From an uncultured Oscillospiraceae bacterium (GTDB taxonomy: Bacteria; Bacillota; Clostridia; Oscillospirales; Oscillospiraceae), in assembly GCA_910587645.1 (NCBI GenBank), contig CAJUNA010000027.1, positions 1 to 64,000 on the forward strand: a DNA stretch of 64,000 bases. Direction: 5' to 3'. The notes under the pieces are model-generated. The model saw only the letters and a program-made list of their open reading frames with translations, was not told the DNA's origin and searched no databases. How positions within the stretch are numbered: the first letter of the stretch is position 1; each line of letters begins with the position of its first letter. Made by a program: the position numbers and the translations under genes. Shown here piece after piece: positions 52,796 to 61,590 of the stretch.

Positions 52796-52825
52796 ATTGT
52801 AACACTGCGGCCTTCGGCCTGTCAA
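52796..52825 (-). promoter_or_regulatory. Promoter of the reverse hydroxylase accessory operon
   Basis: On the reverse strand: TTGACA, 18-base spacer, TACAAT, about 50 bases before the ATG at 52746. It drives the genes from 52746 down to 48685. Confidence 0.7.
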
Positions 52826-52856
52826 GGCGTACTGGCTGCAGGAAAGGAGAATACGG

Positions 52857-54341
52857 ATGAAAATACAGATAAAAATACTTCCTGACGGCCGGACTGTGAC
52901 GGCGGAAACGGGTGAAAAATTGCTTCCCGTTCTGCGCAGGGCCGGCCTGTCTCCCGACGCGCCCTGCGGCGGACAGGGGACTTGCGGCAAATGCCGTGTC
53001 ATCATAGACAGCCAGACAGTGCCAGCCTGCCAGGCCATCGTTTCACAGGATATGGCGGTCGTGACCCTGCCTCCCCAGCCTAAAGCAGAGATTTTGTCGG
53101 ACAGTTGGGGCACAGTGGAACAGGCGGCGCCTATCAAACAAGGGCCTTTGCTTGCCTTTGATATCGGGACAACCACGGTAGTGTGCTACCTTCTGGATGG
53201 GAAGACCGGGAAAGAGCTGGCCTGCGCCAGTATGCTCAACCCCCAATCCGCCTATGGCGCGGATGTTGTGACACGGATACACGCCGCCCTCCGTGGGGCG
53301 CTTGCGGATTTAACGGCTGTGCTGCGGGCAGGGATGACCGGGCTAATCCAGACGGTTTGCCGCCGCGTGGGCATCCGCCCGGAAGAAATCGCCGTGGTAT
53401 CGGTGGTCGGAAATCCTTGTATGCAGCAGCTTTTCCTGGGGATTTCCCCGAAGAACCTGGCAGCAGTCCCTTTTTCCCCGGTTTTAACCAAGGCAGAAAC
53501 CCGGGCAGCGCGCGACTGCCTCCCGGTATGTGCAAACGCGGTACTGCTGATTGTCCCCGCCATTTCTGGTTATGTTGGTGCAGACACAATCGGCTGTGTG
53601 CTTTCCACCAGGATGTATGAAGCGGAAGAGACCGTATTAATGATAGACATTGGCACAAACGGTGAACTGGTGTTGGGCAGCAGTCGGCAAATGGCCGCCT
53701 GCGCAGCGGCGGCGGGGCCTGCGCTGGAGGGTGCCAACATCCGGTTTGGCATGCGCGGGGCAGAAGGCGCCATCGACCACGTCTGGCTGGAGGACGGCGG
53801 CATCCAGTGCAGCGTAATCGGCGGTGGAAAGGCGGCAGGCATCTGCGGTTCCGGGCTGATCGATGCGGCGGCGGCGCTGCTGGATGCCGGACTGCTTAAC
53901 CGGCGCGGCCGGCTGCTGACGGACGAAATGCTGGATGGCCAGAGGACCGTCCGGCTAGCCGGAGAGATATATCTGACGCAGGACGACATCCGGCAGCTCC
54001 AGCTCGCCAAGGGCGCGATTGCCACCGGGATTGAGCTGTTGGCCGCCCAACTCGGGATCGGCCTGGAGGGGATCGGCAAGATCCTGCTGGCAGGCGCCTT
54101 CGGCAGTTACCTCCGCCCGGAAAGCGCCTGCCGGATCGGTTTGCTGCCGCCGGTTTTACTGGGAAAGATCTCGGTGGCCGGCAACGCGGCGGGCGGTGGT
54201 GCAAAAATGCTGGCATGCAGCGGACGGGAACTGCGCCGCGCGCAGGAGCTTGCGGAACGCATCACCTTTATAGAACTGGCGGAGCAGCCTGGCTTCCAGC
54301 GTGCTTTTGCACGGAATATGGGGTTTGACGCGGCGTTCTAG
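52857..54341 (+). CDS. RACo/RamA-like ATP-dependent activator of corrinoid proteins
   Basis: A 494-residue protein that reactivates oxidised Co(II) corrinoid proteins to Co(I) using ATP and electrons. The N-terminal [2Fe-2S] domain has Cys37/43/46/58 (PCGGQGTCGKC). The ASKHA domain starts LAFDIGTTTVVCYLL, with VVGNPCMQQLFLGI, MIDIGTNGEL and GICGSGLIDA, and the DUF4445 C-terminal part. Its presence confirms that the corrinoid system at 36-40 kb is catalytic. It diverges from the accessory operon with 110 bases between starts. Confidence 0.93.
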   Translation: MKIQIKILPDGRTVTAETGEKLLPVLRRAGLSPDAPCGGQGTCGKCRVIIDSQTVPACQAIVSQDMAVVTLPPQPKAEILSDSWGTVEQAAPIKQGPLLAFDIGTTTVVCYLLDGKTGKELACASMLNPQSAYGADVVTRIHAALRGALADLTAVLRAGMTGLIQTVCRRVGIRPEEIAVVSVVGNPCMQQLFLGISPKNLAAVPFSPVLTKAETRAARDCLPVCANAVLLIVPAISGYVGADTIGCVLSTRMYEAEETVLMIDIGTNGELVLGSSRQMAACAAAAGPALEGANIRFGMRGAEGAIDHVWLEDGGIQCSVIGGGKAAGICGSGLIDAAAALLDAGLLNRRGRLLTDEMLDGQRTVRLAGEIYLTQDDIRQLQLAKGAIATGIELLAAQLGIGLEGIGKILLAGAFGSYLRPESACRIGLLPPVLLGKISVAGNAAGGGAKMLACSGRELRRAQELAERITFIELAEQPGFQRAFARNMGFDAAF

Positions 54342-54402
54342 CGTCTGCTGCTCAAACAGCCACTGACGGCATCGGCTTAGAATAGGGCCATTTTTCTATC
54401 CC

Positions 54403-54933
54403 TCAGTGCTGGCGGCGGCTGGGCTTCAGCTTATGGTACCACCCTTTAACATGCCATCCCACAGTCTCGCTGACCTCCCGTGACGCCACCATTTTATCCG
54501 CCAGCGTCAGCAGCCACGCTTCTGAGCTCTTAGGCCAGGAAGCCAGGGGGAACATATGGCTGGCAATCGCGTCCTGCTGCCGCTGGTCCAGTCCGAACAT
54601 CCGGGCGGCCCGGCGCGCGGCATGGGAGCCATGAATGAACGCGTGCATATGCCGTACCCGTTCCCAGCCGGAGTAGCGGTCCATATACCGCTTGTGCCGG
54701 TCGCTCTGCCAGTCGTAGCCGAAAAAGTCGTGGAGCAGCGCCGCCCTTGTCAGGGCGCGGACCCTCTCCTCCCGCAGCCCAAAGCGCCGGGCCAGCCGGT
54801 AGGCGCATTTAGCGGTGTCAATAGAGTGGATGTATAAAGAGTTCTCCCCTCCGTGGTGCGGACAGTCCCGGAGCTGTAAAAAGAAGGGGTGGCTGATAAT
54901 GTCCTGTGTCATTTCCTGAAAGCTCTGCGCCAA
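54403..54933 (-). CDS. HD-domain phosphohydrolase-like protein
   Basis: A 176-residue HD protein. Metal ligands are seen in YIHSIDTAKCAYRLA (His), LLHDFFGYDW (HD pair), and ASHMFPL and LADKMVASRE. It would hydrolyse a phosphate ester or nucleotide; no substrate is evident. The start is TTG at 54933, placed 7 bases after AAAGGAGG; an earlier ATG lacks this. Confidence 0.8.
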   Translation of the reverse strand: MAQSFQEMTQDIISHPFFLQLRDCPHHGGENSLYIHSIDTAKCAYRLARRFGLREERVRALTRAALLHDFFGYDWQSDRHKRYMDRYSGWERVRHMHAFIHGSHAARRAARMFGLDQRQQDAIASHMFPLASWPKSSEAWLLTLADKMVASREVSETVGWHVKGWYHKLKPSRRQH

Positions 54934-55099
54934 GGGAACTCCTCCTTTACCGCCGGTCAGGCGGCGCTCGATTTTTAAATATATTATCCCACGCCCAACC
55001 GTCAAATGCAAGGGAAATTCATGGAAGGATTTATTAAGATTCTCAGCGGAAGGCCTGGCTGTACCTCATACAGTTTCTCCAGGAAAACCGGAAAACCTC

Positions 55100-55127
55100 T
55101 TGCAATTTTCAAAAAATGGGTTATGAT
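55100..55127 (+). promoter_or_regulatory. Promoter of the CobW pair
   Basis: TTGCAA, 16-base spacer, TATGAT, 38 bases before the ATG. I looked for a Zur palindrome here and saw none. Confidence 0.5.
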
Positions 55128-55164
55128 AGGTTTGATATTATTTTAAGAAAGAGGCGTATCCCCC

Positions 55165-56295
55165 ATGACTAAGGTAAACGTAATTTCCGGCTTCCTGGGC
55201 GCTGGCAAGACCACGCTGATCAAGAAGCTCCTGGACGAAGCCCTTAAGGGCGAAAAACTCGTCCTCATTGAGAACGAGTTTGGCGAAATCGGCATTGACG
55301 GCGGTTTCCTCAAGGACGCGGGCGTGGAGGTTTCCGAGATGAACTCCGGGTGCATCTGCTGCTCCCTGGTGGGCGATTTTGGCGTGGCTTTGAAAAAAGT
55401 GATGGATCAGTTCCACCCCGACCGCATCCTTATCGAGCCGTCCGGCGTGGGCAAGCTCTCTGACGTCATCCGCGCCGTCCAGGATGTTGCGGAACAGGTG
55501 CCGGAGATGGCCCTGGGCTGTGCGGTAACGGTAGCCGATGCGGGCAAAGCTAAGGTGTATATGAAGAACTTCGGCGAGTTCTATACCAACCAGATCCAGT
55601 ATGCCGGGGCTGTCATCCTCAGCCGCACCCAGAAGATGGACAGGGAAAAGCTGGAAGCCGCCGTGGCCCTCCTGCGGGAGAAAAATCCGGACGCCCCCAT
55701 CGTCACCACCCCCTGGGACCAGCTCACCGGCGCACAGTTGCTGGGCGCGATGGAGCAGGGCAATACCCTGGCGGCAGACCTTCTGGCGGAGGAAGAAGCG
55801 GAAGCATGCCCCGTCTGCGGCGGCCATCACCACCACGAGCACGAACATGAATGCTGCCATCACAACCACGAACATCATGCGCATGAACACGAGTGCTGCC
55901 ATCACGGCCACGAGCATCATGAGCATGAACACGAGTGCTGCCATCACAACCACGAACATCATGAGCATGAACACGAGTGCTGCCATCACGGCCACGAGCA
56001 TCACCATCATGGCCACGATGCCGATGAGGTATTCACAAGCTGGGGCATAGAGACTACCCGCACCTTCACCGCTGGGAAGCTGGAGAGCATCCTCACCGCT
56101 TTGGACGGCGGCGCTTACGGCCCGGTGCTGCGGGCCAAAGGCATCGTCCCCGCCGGGGATGGCACTTGGCTCCACTTTGACTATGTCCCCGAGGAGCACC
56201 AGGTTCGCACTGGCCCCGCCGATTACACCGGACGGCTGTGCGTTATCGGCAGCAAGCTGAACCAGGACGGCCTGAAGGCCCTTTTTGAGGTGTGA
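55165..56295 (+). CDS. CobW/COG0523 GTPase with His-rich metal-binding repeat
   Basis: A 376-residue G3E GTPase. P-loop ISGFLGAGKTTLIKK, the metal-binding CxCC (GCICC, Cys63/65/66), and IEPSGVGK are complete. Residues about 222-290 are a His/Glu/Cys repeat of 14-residue units (ECCHHGHEHHEHEH) for metal storage or delivery. The last part is the CobW C-terminal domain. COG0523 proteins carry Zn2+, Co2+ or other metals to client enzymes. The second CobW gene follows after 2 bases. Confidence 0.92.
   Translation: MTKVNVISGFLGAGKTTLIKKLLDEALKGEKLVLIENEFGEIGIDGGFLKDAGVEVSEMNSGCICCSLVGDFGVALKKVMDQFHPDRILIEPSGVGKLSDVIRAVQDVAEQVPEMALGCAVTVADAGKAKVYMKNFGEFYTNQIQYAGAVILSRTQKMDREKLEAAVALLREKNPDAPIVTTPWDQLTGAQLLGAMEQGNTLAADLLAEEEAEACPVCGGHHHHEHEHECCHHNHEHHAHEHECCHHGHEHHEHEHECCHHNHEHHEHEHECCHHGHEHHHHGHDADEVFTSWGIETTRTFTAGKLESILTALDGGAYGPVLRAKGIVPAGDGTWLHFDYVPEEHQVRTGPADYTGRLCVIGSKLNQDGLKALFEV
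55849..56016 (+). repeat. 42-bp in-frame tandem repeats (His-rich)
   Basis: Four units start at 55849, 55891, 55933 and 55975, each exactly 42 bases, encoding ECCHH(N/G)HEHHxHEH; the fourth diverges at its end. The repeats keep the frame and explain the His-rich loop of the GTPase. Confidence 0.85.
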
Positions 56296-56297
56296 CT

Positions 56298-57239
56298 ATG
56301 GCTCAGGAGAAAGTCTACCCCGTCTATCTCATTACCGGTTTCCTGGACAGCGGAAAAACCTCCTTCATCAACGGCATCCTCTCCGATGGTTTCGCTATGG
56401 AGGACCGTACCATGCTGCTGTGCTGCGAGGAGGGCGAGACCGGCTATGACCCCAAGCTGCTGCGCAACGTCACCGTGGTAGCAGTGGAGGATCTGGAAAC
56501 CCTCACGCCGGACTTCCTGGAAACGGAGCGGAAAAAGTGCCGCGCATCCCAGGTTATCGTGGAGTACAACGGCATGTGGCAGATCCAGGATTTTTACGTG
56601 AACGCCATGCCCCAGGACTGGGTCCTTTACCAAATCATTGCCACAGCGGAAGGGCCTACCTTTGAGATGTACACCAAGAATATGGCGTCCCTGATGTCGG
56701 AGAAGCTGCGCAACGCAGACATGATCTGCATTAACCGCTGCACGGACGAGCTGTGTACCGCCCTGCGGAAGCGGAACCTGCGGCTCATCAACCGCCGGGC
56801 GGACATCTATCTGGAAAAGGAAAACGGCGAAAGCGAGGATTATATGGACGGCACCGTCTCCGCTTTCGACCTGGCCGCGCCGGAGATCCGGATTTCTGAC
56901 GAGGACTTCGGTCTCTGGTACGTGGAAATCATGGATAACCCGGAGATGTACGCCGGGAAAACCGTGGTTTACCGCGCCATTATGTGCAAGCCCCCCCAGT
57001 ATGGCCGCTACTTCACCCCTGGACGGTTTGCTATGGTCTGCTGCGCGGAGGACATGACCTTTTTGGCCTTGGCCTGCATCGGATACGATGTGAGCAGCAT
57101 CCCCGAGCGGGCCTGGGTGGAGATCACAGCCCAGGTGGCGGTGGAACACTGGGACCCCTACGAGGGGGACGGCCCAGTACTCCATGTAACATCCGTCAAG
57201 GCCTGCCAGAAGCCAGCGGAGGAAGTCGTACAGATGTAA
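56298..57239 (+). CDS. CobW-type GTPase domain fused to a YcgQ/TIGR03943-like domain
   Basis: A 313-residue protein. The N-terminal part has the P-loop LITGFLDSGKTSFI and CCEEGE in place of the usual Asn-Glu-Phe-Gly site, and it lacks a clean CxCC motif. From about residue 200 the sequence (GKTVVYRAIMCKP, RFAMVCCAEDM, WVEITAQVAVE) matches the C-terminal domain of YcgQ-like proteins that accompany YcgR permeases. This fusion links metal GTPase and permease-partner modules. The start is ATG 56298; translation is probably coupled to the gene above. Confidence 0.8.
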   Translation: MAQEKVYPVYLITGFLDSGKTSFINGILSDGFAMEDRTMLLCCEEGETGYDPKLLRNVTVVAVEDLETLTPDFLETERKKCRASQVIVEYNGMWQIQDFYVNAMPQDWVLYQIIATAEGPTFEMYTKNMASLMSEKLRNADMICINRCTDELCTALRKRNLRLINRRADIYLEKENGESEDYMDGTVSAFDLAAPEIRISDEDFGLWYVEIMDNPEMYAGKTVVYRAIMCKPPQYGRYFTPGRFAMVCCAEDMTFLALACIGYDVSSIPERAWVEITAQVAVEHWDPYEGDGPVLHVTSVKACQKPAEEVVQM

Positions 57240-57245
57240 ACAAAG

Positions 57246-57297
57246 AACCGGCCGGAGGACACCAAATGCGTCCTTCGGCCGGTTTTCCCAGTCTCCA
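57246..57297 (+). terminator. Terminator of the CobW pair
   Basis: Stem AACCGGCCG/CGGCCGGTT, extended by GAGGAC/GTCCTT, followed by TTTTCC, right after the stop. Confidence 0.75.
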
Positions 57298-57330
57298 AAG
57301 GAAAAAACCGCCCGGTTCACTACAAAACCA

Positions 57331-57359
57331 TTGTATCCCGGCGGAAACCGTGGTATGAT
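57331..57359 (+). promoter_or_regulatory. Promoter of the foldase-truB-ribF operon
   Basis: TTGTAT, 17-base spacer, TATGAT, 79 bases before the ATG at 57438. Confidence 0.55.
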
Positions 57360-57437
57360 GATAATATGTGCGCCTTGCCCGGCCCAATGCTGGACGGGGC
57401 AGAAAAACATTTTATAAGATGAAAAGGATGCAAAATC

Positions 57438-58673
57438 ATGAAGAAAACTTTTAGCGGGCTGATGGCCCTTCTCCTTCTGCTGAGCGTGTGCGCGGGCTGC
57501 GGCAAAGCCGGGCCGGAGGAACAGCCGGATCAATCCCAGGATCCTGGCAGCATATTCACTACACTCACCGATCTGGATATGCAGGAAACGGTGCTGGAAA
57601 TGGACGGGAACGCCGTTCCGGCGGATATGTACCTCTACTGGCTGATGTATACCTGCAACGGCCTGGAATACCAGCTTAATATGTTCAGCGCGGCCTATGG
57701 CATGTATACCGATGCCGTGGACGAGGACGGCAAGGTCAAGTGGGACCAGTCCGTGGAGGGTACCCCCCTGGCCCAGATGGCCCGGGAGCAGGCAGAAAAT
57801 AACGCCCTGTCCTACGCGCTGATGGAAAATGTAGCCGCCGCCCACAATGTGGTTCTGACGGACGAGGACAAGGCCGCGATGGAGGAAGAGCTTGCCCAGA
57901 TGGTGGAGCAGGCCGGCAGCGAGGAAGCTTTTGACCAAAGCCTGTACGAAACGGGTCTCAGCCGGGCCACCCACAGCCGCCTGAGTGCGTCCAACTACCT
58001 CTACCAGCACCTTCTGGAGCTGGCCCAGGATCCTTCCAGCGATATCTACAAGGCCCCCGGTGAGGATAACGCCTACGTGGACCACATCCTCCTGGCCACT
58101 AAAAACGCGGAGACGAACGAGCCGCTCTCTGAGGATGAAATCGCGGAGAAAAAAGCCCTGGCTGAAGACCTGCTCTCCCAGCTGCAAGCCAGCGATGATC
58201 TGGAAAACCTGTTTACCGAGCTTGCCAACACCCACGGCGAGGACCCCGGCCGGGAATCCGGCGCCGGCTATCTGATCAATCCTAACACCAATTTCGTCCA
58301 GGAGTTTAAAGACGCCGCTTTCCAGCTCAAGCCCGGCGAAATCAGCGGCATTGTGGAGAGCGACTACGGCTACCATATCCTCCTGCGCAAGGAGTTGACC
58401 AGCGAGCATCTGGCATCCCTTGCCACCACTAACCTGACTGACTACCTCAATGAGAAGATGGAAGCGGCAATGGAGGGCATCGTGCGCAGCGAAAAGCTGG
58501 ACAGCCTGGACATCGGAAGCCTCTACAACGGCTACGTGGATACCCTGCAAACCCTGCATCCTGAGCAGAATCCGGATACTGGCGATACCGGGGATACCGG
58601 CGCCACTGGCGATACCGGAAGCGCGGAAAACAGCGATATTGCCCCCGGCTCTACCGGCAGTACGGCGGAATAA
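57438..58673 (+). CDS. PrsA-like peptidyl-prolyl isomerase lipoprotein
   Basis: A 411-residue secreted lipoprotein. The signal peptide ends near CAGC, the lipobox. An N-terminal chaperone (SurA-N-like) region is followed by a parvulin domain around residues 205-320 (YVDHILLATKN, GAGYLINPNTNFVQEFKDAAF, VESDYGYHILLRK). The last 35 residues are a low-complexity GDTG-type tail. It assists folding of proteins outside the membrane. Three bases separate it from truB. Confidence 0.9.
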   Translation: MKKTFSGLMALLLLLSVCAGCGKAGPEEQPDQSQDPGSIFTTLTDLDMQETVLEMDGNAVPADMYLYWLMYTCNGLEYQLNMFSAAYGMYTDAVDEDGKVKWDQSVEGTPLAQMAREQAENNALSYALMENVAAAHNVVLTDEDKAAMEEELAQMVEQAGSEEAFDQSLYETGLSRATHSRLSASNYLYQHLLELAQDPSSDIYKAPGEDNAYVDHILLATKNAETNEPLSEDEIAEKKALAEDLLSQLQASDDLENLFTELANTHGEDPGRESGAGYLINPNTNFVQEFKDAAFQLKPGEISGIVESDYGYHILLRKELTSEHLASLATTNLTDYLNEKMEAAMEGIVRSEKLDSLDIGSLYNGYVDTLQTLHPEQNPDTGDTGDTGATGDTGSAENSDIAPGSTGSTAE

Positions 58674-58676
58674 CCT

Positions 58677-59543
58677 ATGCCCAGTGGAATCATCGTAATT
58701 GACAAGCCCTCCGGCTGGACCAGCATGGACGTATGCGCCAAGCTTCGAGGGCTTCTAAAAGAAAAACGGATCGGCCACGGCGGGACCTTGGACCCCATGG
58801 CCACCGGCGTACTGCCTGTATTCGTGGGTACCGCCACCAAGGCGGTGGAATTCGCGGAAAACAGCGGCAAAGAGTATATCGCGGGACTGCGCCTGGGTGT
58901 TGCCACCAACACCCAGGACAGCTCCGGCGAGGTCCTGGAAACCCGCCCCGTCACCGCCGGGCGGGATGAATTGGAAACGGTTCTGCCCCGGTTTACCGGA
59001 GCAATCCAGCAAATCCCGCCCATGTATTCCGCCATCAAGCGCAATGGGAAAAAGCTCTATGAACTGGCCCGGGCCGGGAAAGAGATCCACCGGGACCCCC
59101 GCCCCGTCACTATCCACGGCCTGGAAGTCCTGGAGCAAACTGGAGAGTCGGAATACCTTCTGCGGATCCGCTGCTCCAAAGGAACCTACGTGCGCACCCT
59201 ATGCCACGACATCGGGGAAGCCTTGGGCTGCGGCGGGTGTATGAGCAGCCTGCGCCGGACCATGGCGGCAGGGTTTACGCTGGAGGATGCTGTAACCCTG
59301 GAACAGGTCCAGGAGCAGGGCGGAGCCATGCTGATGCCGGTAGACTGCTTTTTCGCGGGCTGTCCGGTTTTCCTGCTGGCCTCACCCCGGATGGAGCGGA
59401 TGGTGCGCAATGGAAGCCCCATCCCCGCCCCCGGGCTGGAGCCGGGACAGTACCGGGTCTATAGCCGGGAGAAGGAGTTCCTCTGCCTGAGCCGGTGGGA
59501 AAATGGGGAGCTGCGGTCTGTCAAAAACTTTTTCGGCGGATAA
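58677..59543 (+). CDS. truB: tRNA pseudouridine-55 synthase
   Basis: A 288-residue TruB that makes pseudouridine 55 in the T loop. IVIDKPSGWTSMDV, GHGGTLDPMATGVLPV with the catalytic Asp, and RCSKGTYVRTLCHDIG are complete. The C-terminal part fits the usual TruB/PUA-like end. Next gene ribF follows after 17 bases, a common Firmicutes order. Confidence 0.95.
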   Translation: MPSGIIVIDKPSGWTSMDVCAKLRGLLKEKRIGHGGTLDPMATGVLPVFVGTATKAVEFAENSGKEYIAGLRLGVATNTQDSSGEVLETRPVTAGRDELETVLPRFTGAIQQIPPMYSAIKRNGKKLYELARAGKEIHRDPRPVTIHGLEVLEQTGESEYLLRIRCSKGTYVRTLCHDIGEALGCGGCMSSLRRTMAAGFTLEDAVTLEQVQEQGGAMLMPVDCFFAGCPVFLLASPRMERMVRNGSPIPAPGLEPGQYRVYSREKEFLCLSRWENGELRSVKNFFGG

Positions 59544-59560
59544 ACGCGCAGGAGGGAGCC

Positions 59561-60478
59561 ATGGACAAAAACAGAAAAAGAGTCATTGCCCTGGGCTTTT
59601 TCGATGGCGTCCACCTGGGGCACCAAGCCCTGCTCCGCCGGGCGGCGGAACAGGCGGAGCAGCTGGGGATGGCCCCGGCGGTGGTGACCTTTGACCGCTC
59701 CCCACGGGAGTTCGTCACAGGCCTGCCGGTGCCGCTGCTGACTACGGCGGAAGCCCGGCGGCAGGCGGTAGAGGAGCTTTTCCCAGGGATGGAGGTCATT
59801 GTCATCCCCTTTGACCGTACCATAATGACCATGCCTTGGGAGGACTTTGTAGACCTGCTGGCAGGCCCCTACCAGGCGGGATGGCTGGTAGCGGGACATG
59901 ACTTCCGCTTTGGCCACAAAAACCAGGGCAGCGCCCTCCTCTTGCAGCGCCGCGCGGCAGATTTAGGCATGGGCTGCGATATCATCCCCGCCGTAACCCT
60001 GGGCGGCGTGACCATCAGCTCCACCCACATCCGCGCCCAATTGGAGCGTGGAGACGCGGAAGGCGCGGCCCGTTTTCTGGGGCGGCCCTTCATGATTTCC
60101 GGCCCTGTGCGGCACGGGAAACGGATCGGCACCGTCCATCTGGGGATGCCTACGGTGAATCTGATCCCCGACCCCCGGCAGCTCGTCCCTGCCTTCGGCG
60201 TTTACGCAGCCCGGGCGGAAGTGGGGGGACGGGTGTACCCCGCCGTGACCAATGTGGGCGTACGGCCTACGGTAGACACCGATGGCGATGTAACCATTGA
60301 GAGCCACCTGCTGGACACTGCACCTGAACTGTACGGCGCTGCATGCCGGGTAGCCTTTCTGACGATGCTCCGGCCGGAAAGGCGGTTTAACAGCCTGGAA
60401 GCCCTGCGGGAGCAGATTCTTCAGGACGCGGCGCGAGCCAGAGATTATTTCAAGCGAAGCGAGGGCGGGAAACTATGA
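59561..60478 (+). CDS. ribF: Bifunctional riboflavin kinase/FAD synthetase
   Basis: A 305-residue RibF that phosphorylates riboflavin and adenylates FMN. The N-terminal nucleotidyltransferase has ALGFFDGVHLGHQALL, VAGHDFRFGHK and the TTISSTHIR-like VTISSTHIRAQL. The C-terminal riboflavin kinase has GTVHLGMPTVNLIPD and AVTNVGVRPTV. The start at ATG 59561 has AGGAGGGAG upstream. Its stop overlaps the next gene by 4 bases. Confidence 0.95.
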   Translation: MDKNRKRVIALGFFDGVHLGHQALLRRAAEQAEQLGMAPAVVTFDRSPREFVTGLPVPLLTTAEARRQAVEELFPGMEVIVIPFDRTIMTMPWEDFVDLLAGPYQAGWLVAGHDFRFGHKNQGSALLLQRRAADLGMGCDIIPAVTLGGVTISSTHIRAQLERGDAEGAARFLGRPFMISGPVRHGKRIGTVHLGMPTVNLIPDPRQLVPAFGVYAARAEVGGRVYPAVTNVGVRPTVDTDGDVTIESHLLDTAPELYGAACRVAFLTMLRPERRFNSLEALREQILQDAARARDYFKRSEGGKL

Positions 60479-61413
60479 AGCATGTTTTCATTATCAACCC
60501 CACCGCTGGGAAAAAGGGCTGCACCGCGGAGCTGATGTCTATGGCAAAGGGCCTTGCCGCGGGGCACGGCCTGGACGTGGACTGCATCCTTACCAAACGC
60601 CCCGGCCACGCGATGGAAACGGCACGGAATCTGGCCCAATCCGGAGAAGAAGTCCGCGTCTACGCCTGCGGCGGCGACGGCACTATGAACGAAGCCGCCA
60701 ACGGCATCGCCGGATACGGGAACGCCGCCATGACCTGCATCCCGGTCGGTACTGGCAACGATTTCTTGAAAAATTTCGGGGACAAGGCCGGGCTGTTTTC
60801 CGATGCGGAAAACCTGTGGGACGGGCCTGTGCTCCCGCTGGACGCCATCGACTGCAACGGCCGCCTGGCGCTTACGGTAGCCTGCTCCGGCTTTGACGCC
60901 CAAGTGGCGGACGGTGTGCATACATATGGCAAACTCCCCCTTTTAGGCGGGCAGGGCAGCTATATCGTCTCCTTGGGTGTAAACTTCCTCCTTCGGAGCC
61001 TGCGGCACCATTGGACCGTCACCGTGGACGGAGAGCGCCTGCCCCAGGATTCCTTCGTCCTGGTGGCGGTGTGCAACGGGCGGTATTACGGCGGAGGCTT
61101 CATGCCTGCGGCGGAAGCCAGGATGGACGACGGCATATTGAATACGCTGGTGGTACGCGGCGCCAGCAGGGCCACCTTCCTGCGGCTGGTAGGGGACTAT
61201 TCGGTGGGCCGCTATTACAAGTTCCCCGAAATCGCCCAGTGCTACACCGCTAAAGAAATACGGATCGAATCCCACGAGGGGCCGGTAGTCACCTGCCTGG
61301 ACGGAGAGATCACCCGCAGCAAACAGGTGGCACTGCGGCTATCGGAGAAAAAGGTACAGTTTTTCGGTCCCGCAGGGTGTGACCCCAACGCCACCTTCCG
61401 GCCGCTGCCATAG
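60475..61413 (+). CDS. Diacylglycerol-kinase-family lipid kinase
   Basis: A 312-residue DagK/YegS-type kinase: FIINPTAGKKG, the glycine-rich ACGGDGTMNEAANGI, IPVGTGNDFLKNF and a C-terminal beta domain ending with CLDGE. It phosphorylates diacylglycerol or a related lipid at the membrane. Co-translated with ribF (ATGA). Confidence 0.9.
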   Translation: MKHVFIINPTAGKKGCTAELMSMAKGLAAGHGLDVDCILTKRPGHAMETARNLAQSGEEVRVYACGGDGTMNEAANGIAGYGNAAMTCIPVGTGNDFLKNFGDKAGLFSDAENLWDGPVLPLDAIDCNGRLALTVACSGFDAQVADGVHTYGKLPLLGGQGSYIVSLGVNFLLRSLRHHWTVTVDGERLPQDSFVLVAVCNGRYYGGGFMPAAEARMDDGILNTLVVRGASRATFLRLVGDYSVGRYYKFPEIAQCYTAKEIRIESHEGPVVTCLDGEITRSKQVALRLSEKKVQFFGPAGCDPNATFRPLP

Positions 61414-61477
61414 GCCGGCTGGCTGCCCTTAGAATGTGAACTTTTTGTAAAAGGGGCAAATTTTTGCCAAAACCCTC

Positions 61478-61506
61478 TTGCAATATGCGGCAGGATGATG
61501 TAAGAT
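61478..61506 (+). promoter_or_regulatory. groESL promoter
   Basis: TTGCAA, 17-base spacer, TAAGAT, immediately upstream of the CIRCE operator. Confidence 0.7.
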
Positions 61507-61514
61507 AAGCACCG

Positions 61515-61541
61515 TTAGCACTCCAAAACGCAGAGTGCTAA
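61515..61541. promoter_or_regulatory. CIRCE operator (HrcA-binding)
   Basis: TTAGCACTC, 9 bases, GAGTGCTAA is an exact CIRCE. The repeat extends outward to 15-bp arms (61509-61523 and 61533-61547). HrcA represses groESL here until heat stress. Confidence 0.96.
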
Positions 61542-61590
61542 CGGTGCTCAACATTGTTTTCAAAAAAATTGATATAGGAGGAACCCAGCA

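Noticed and set aside
55080..55164. Zur operator upstream of the CobW pair
   Set aside because: No palindrome close to the Firmicutes Zur consensus could be found by eye.
55849..56016. Regular 42-bp repeats considered as a CRISPR array
   Set aside because: The units are contiguous, in frame and code for a His-rich loop; there are no unique spacers.
56223..58559. 778-codon reverse frame opposite the CobW and foldase genes
   Set aside because: Covers two real genes plus their terminator and promoter; no domain is seen.
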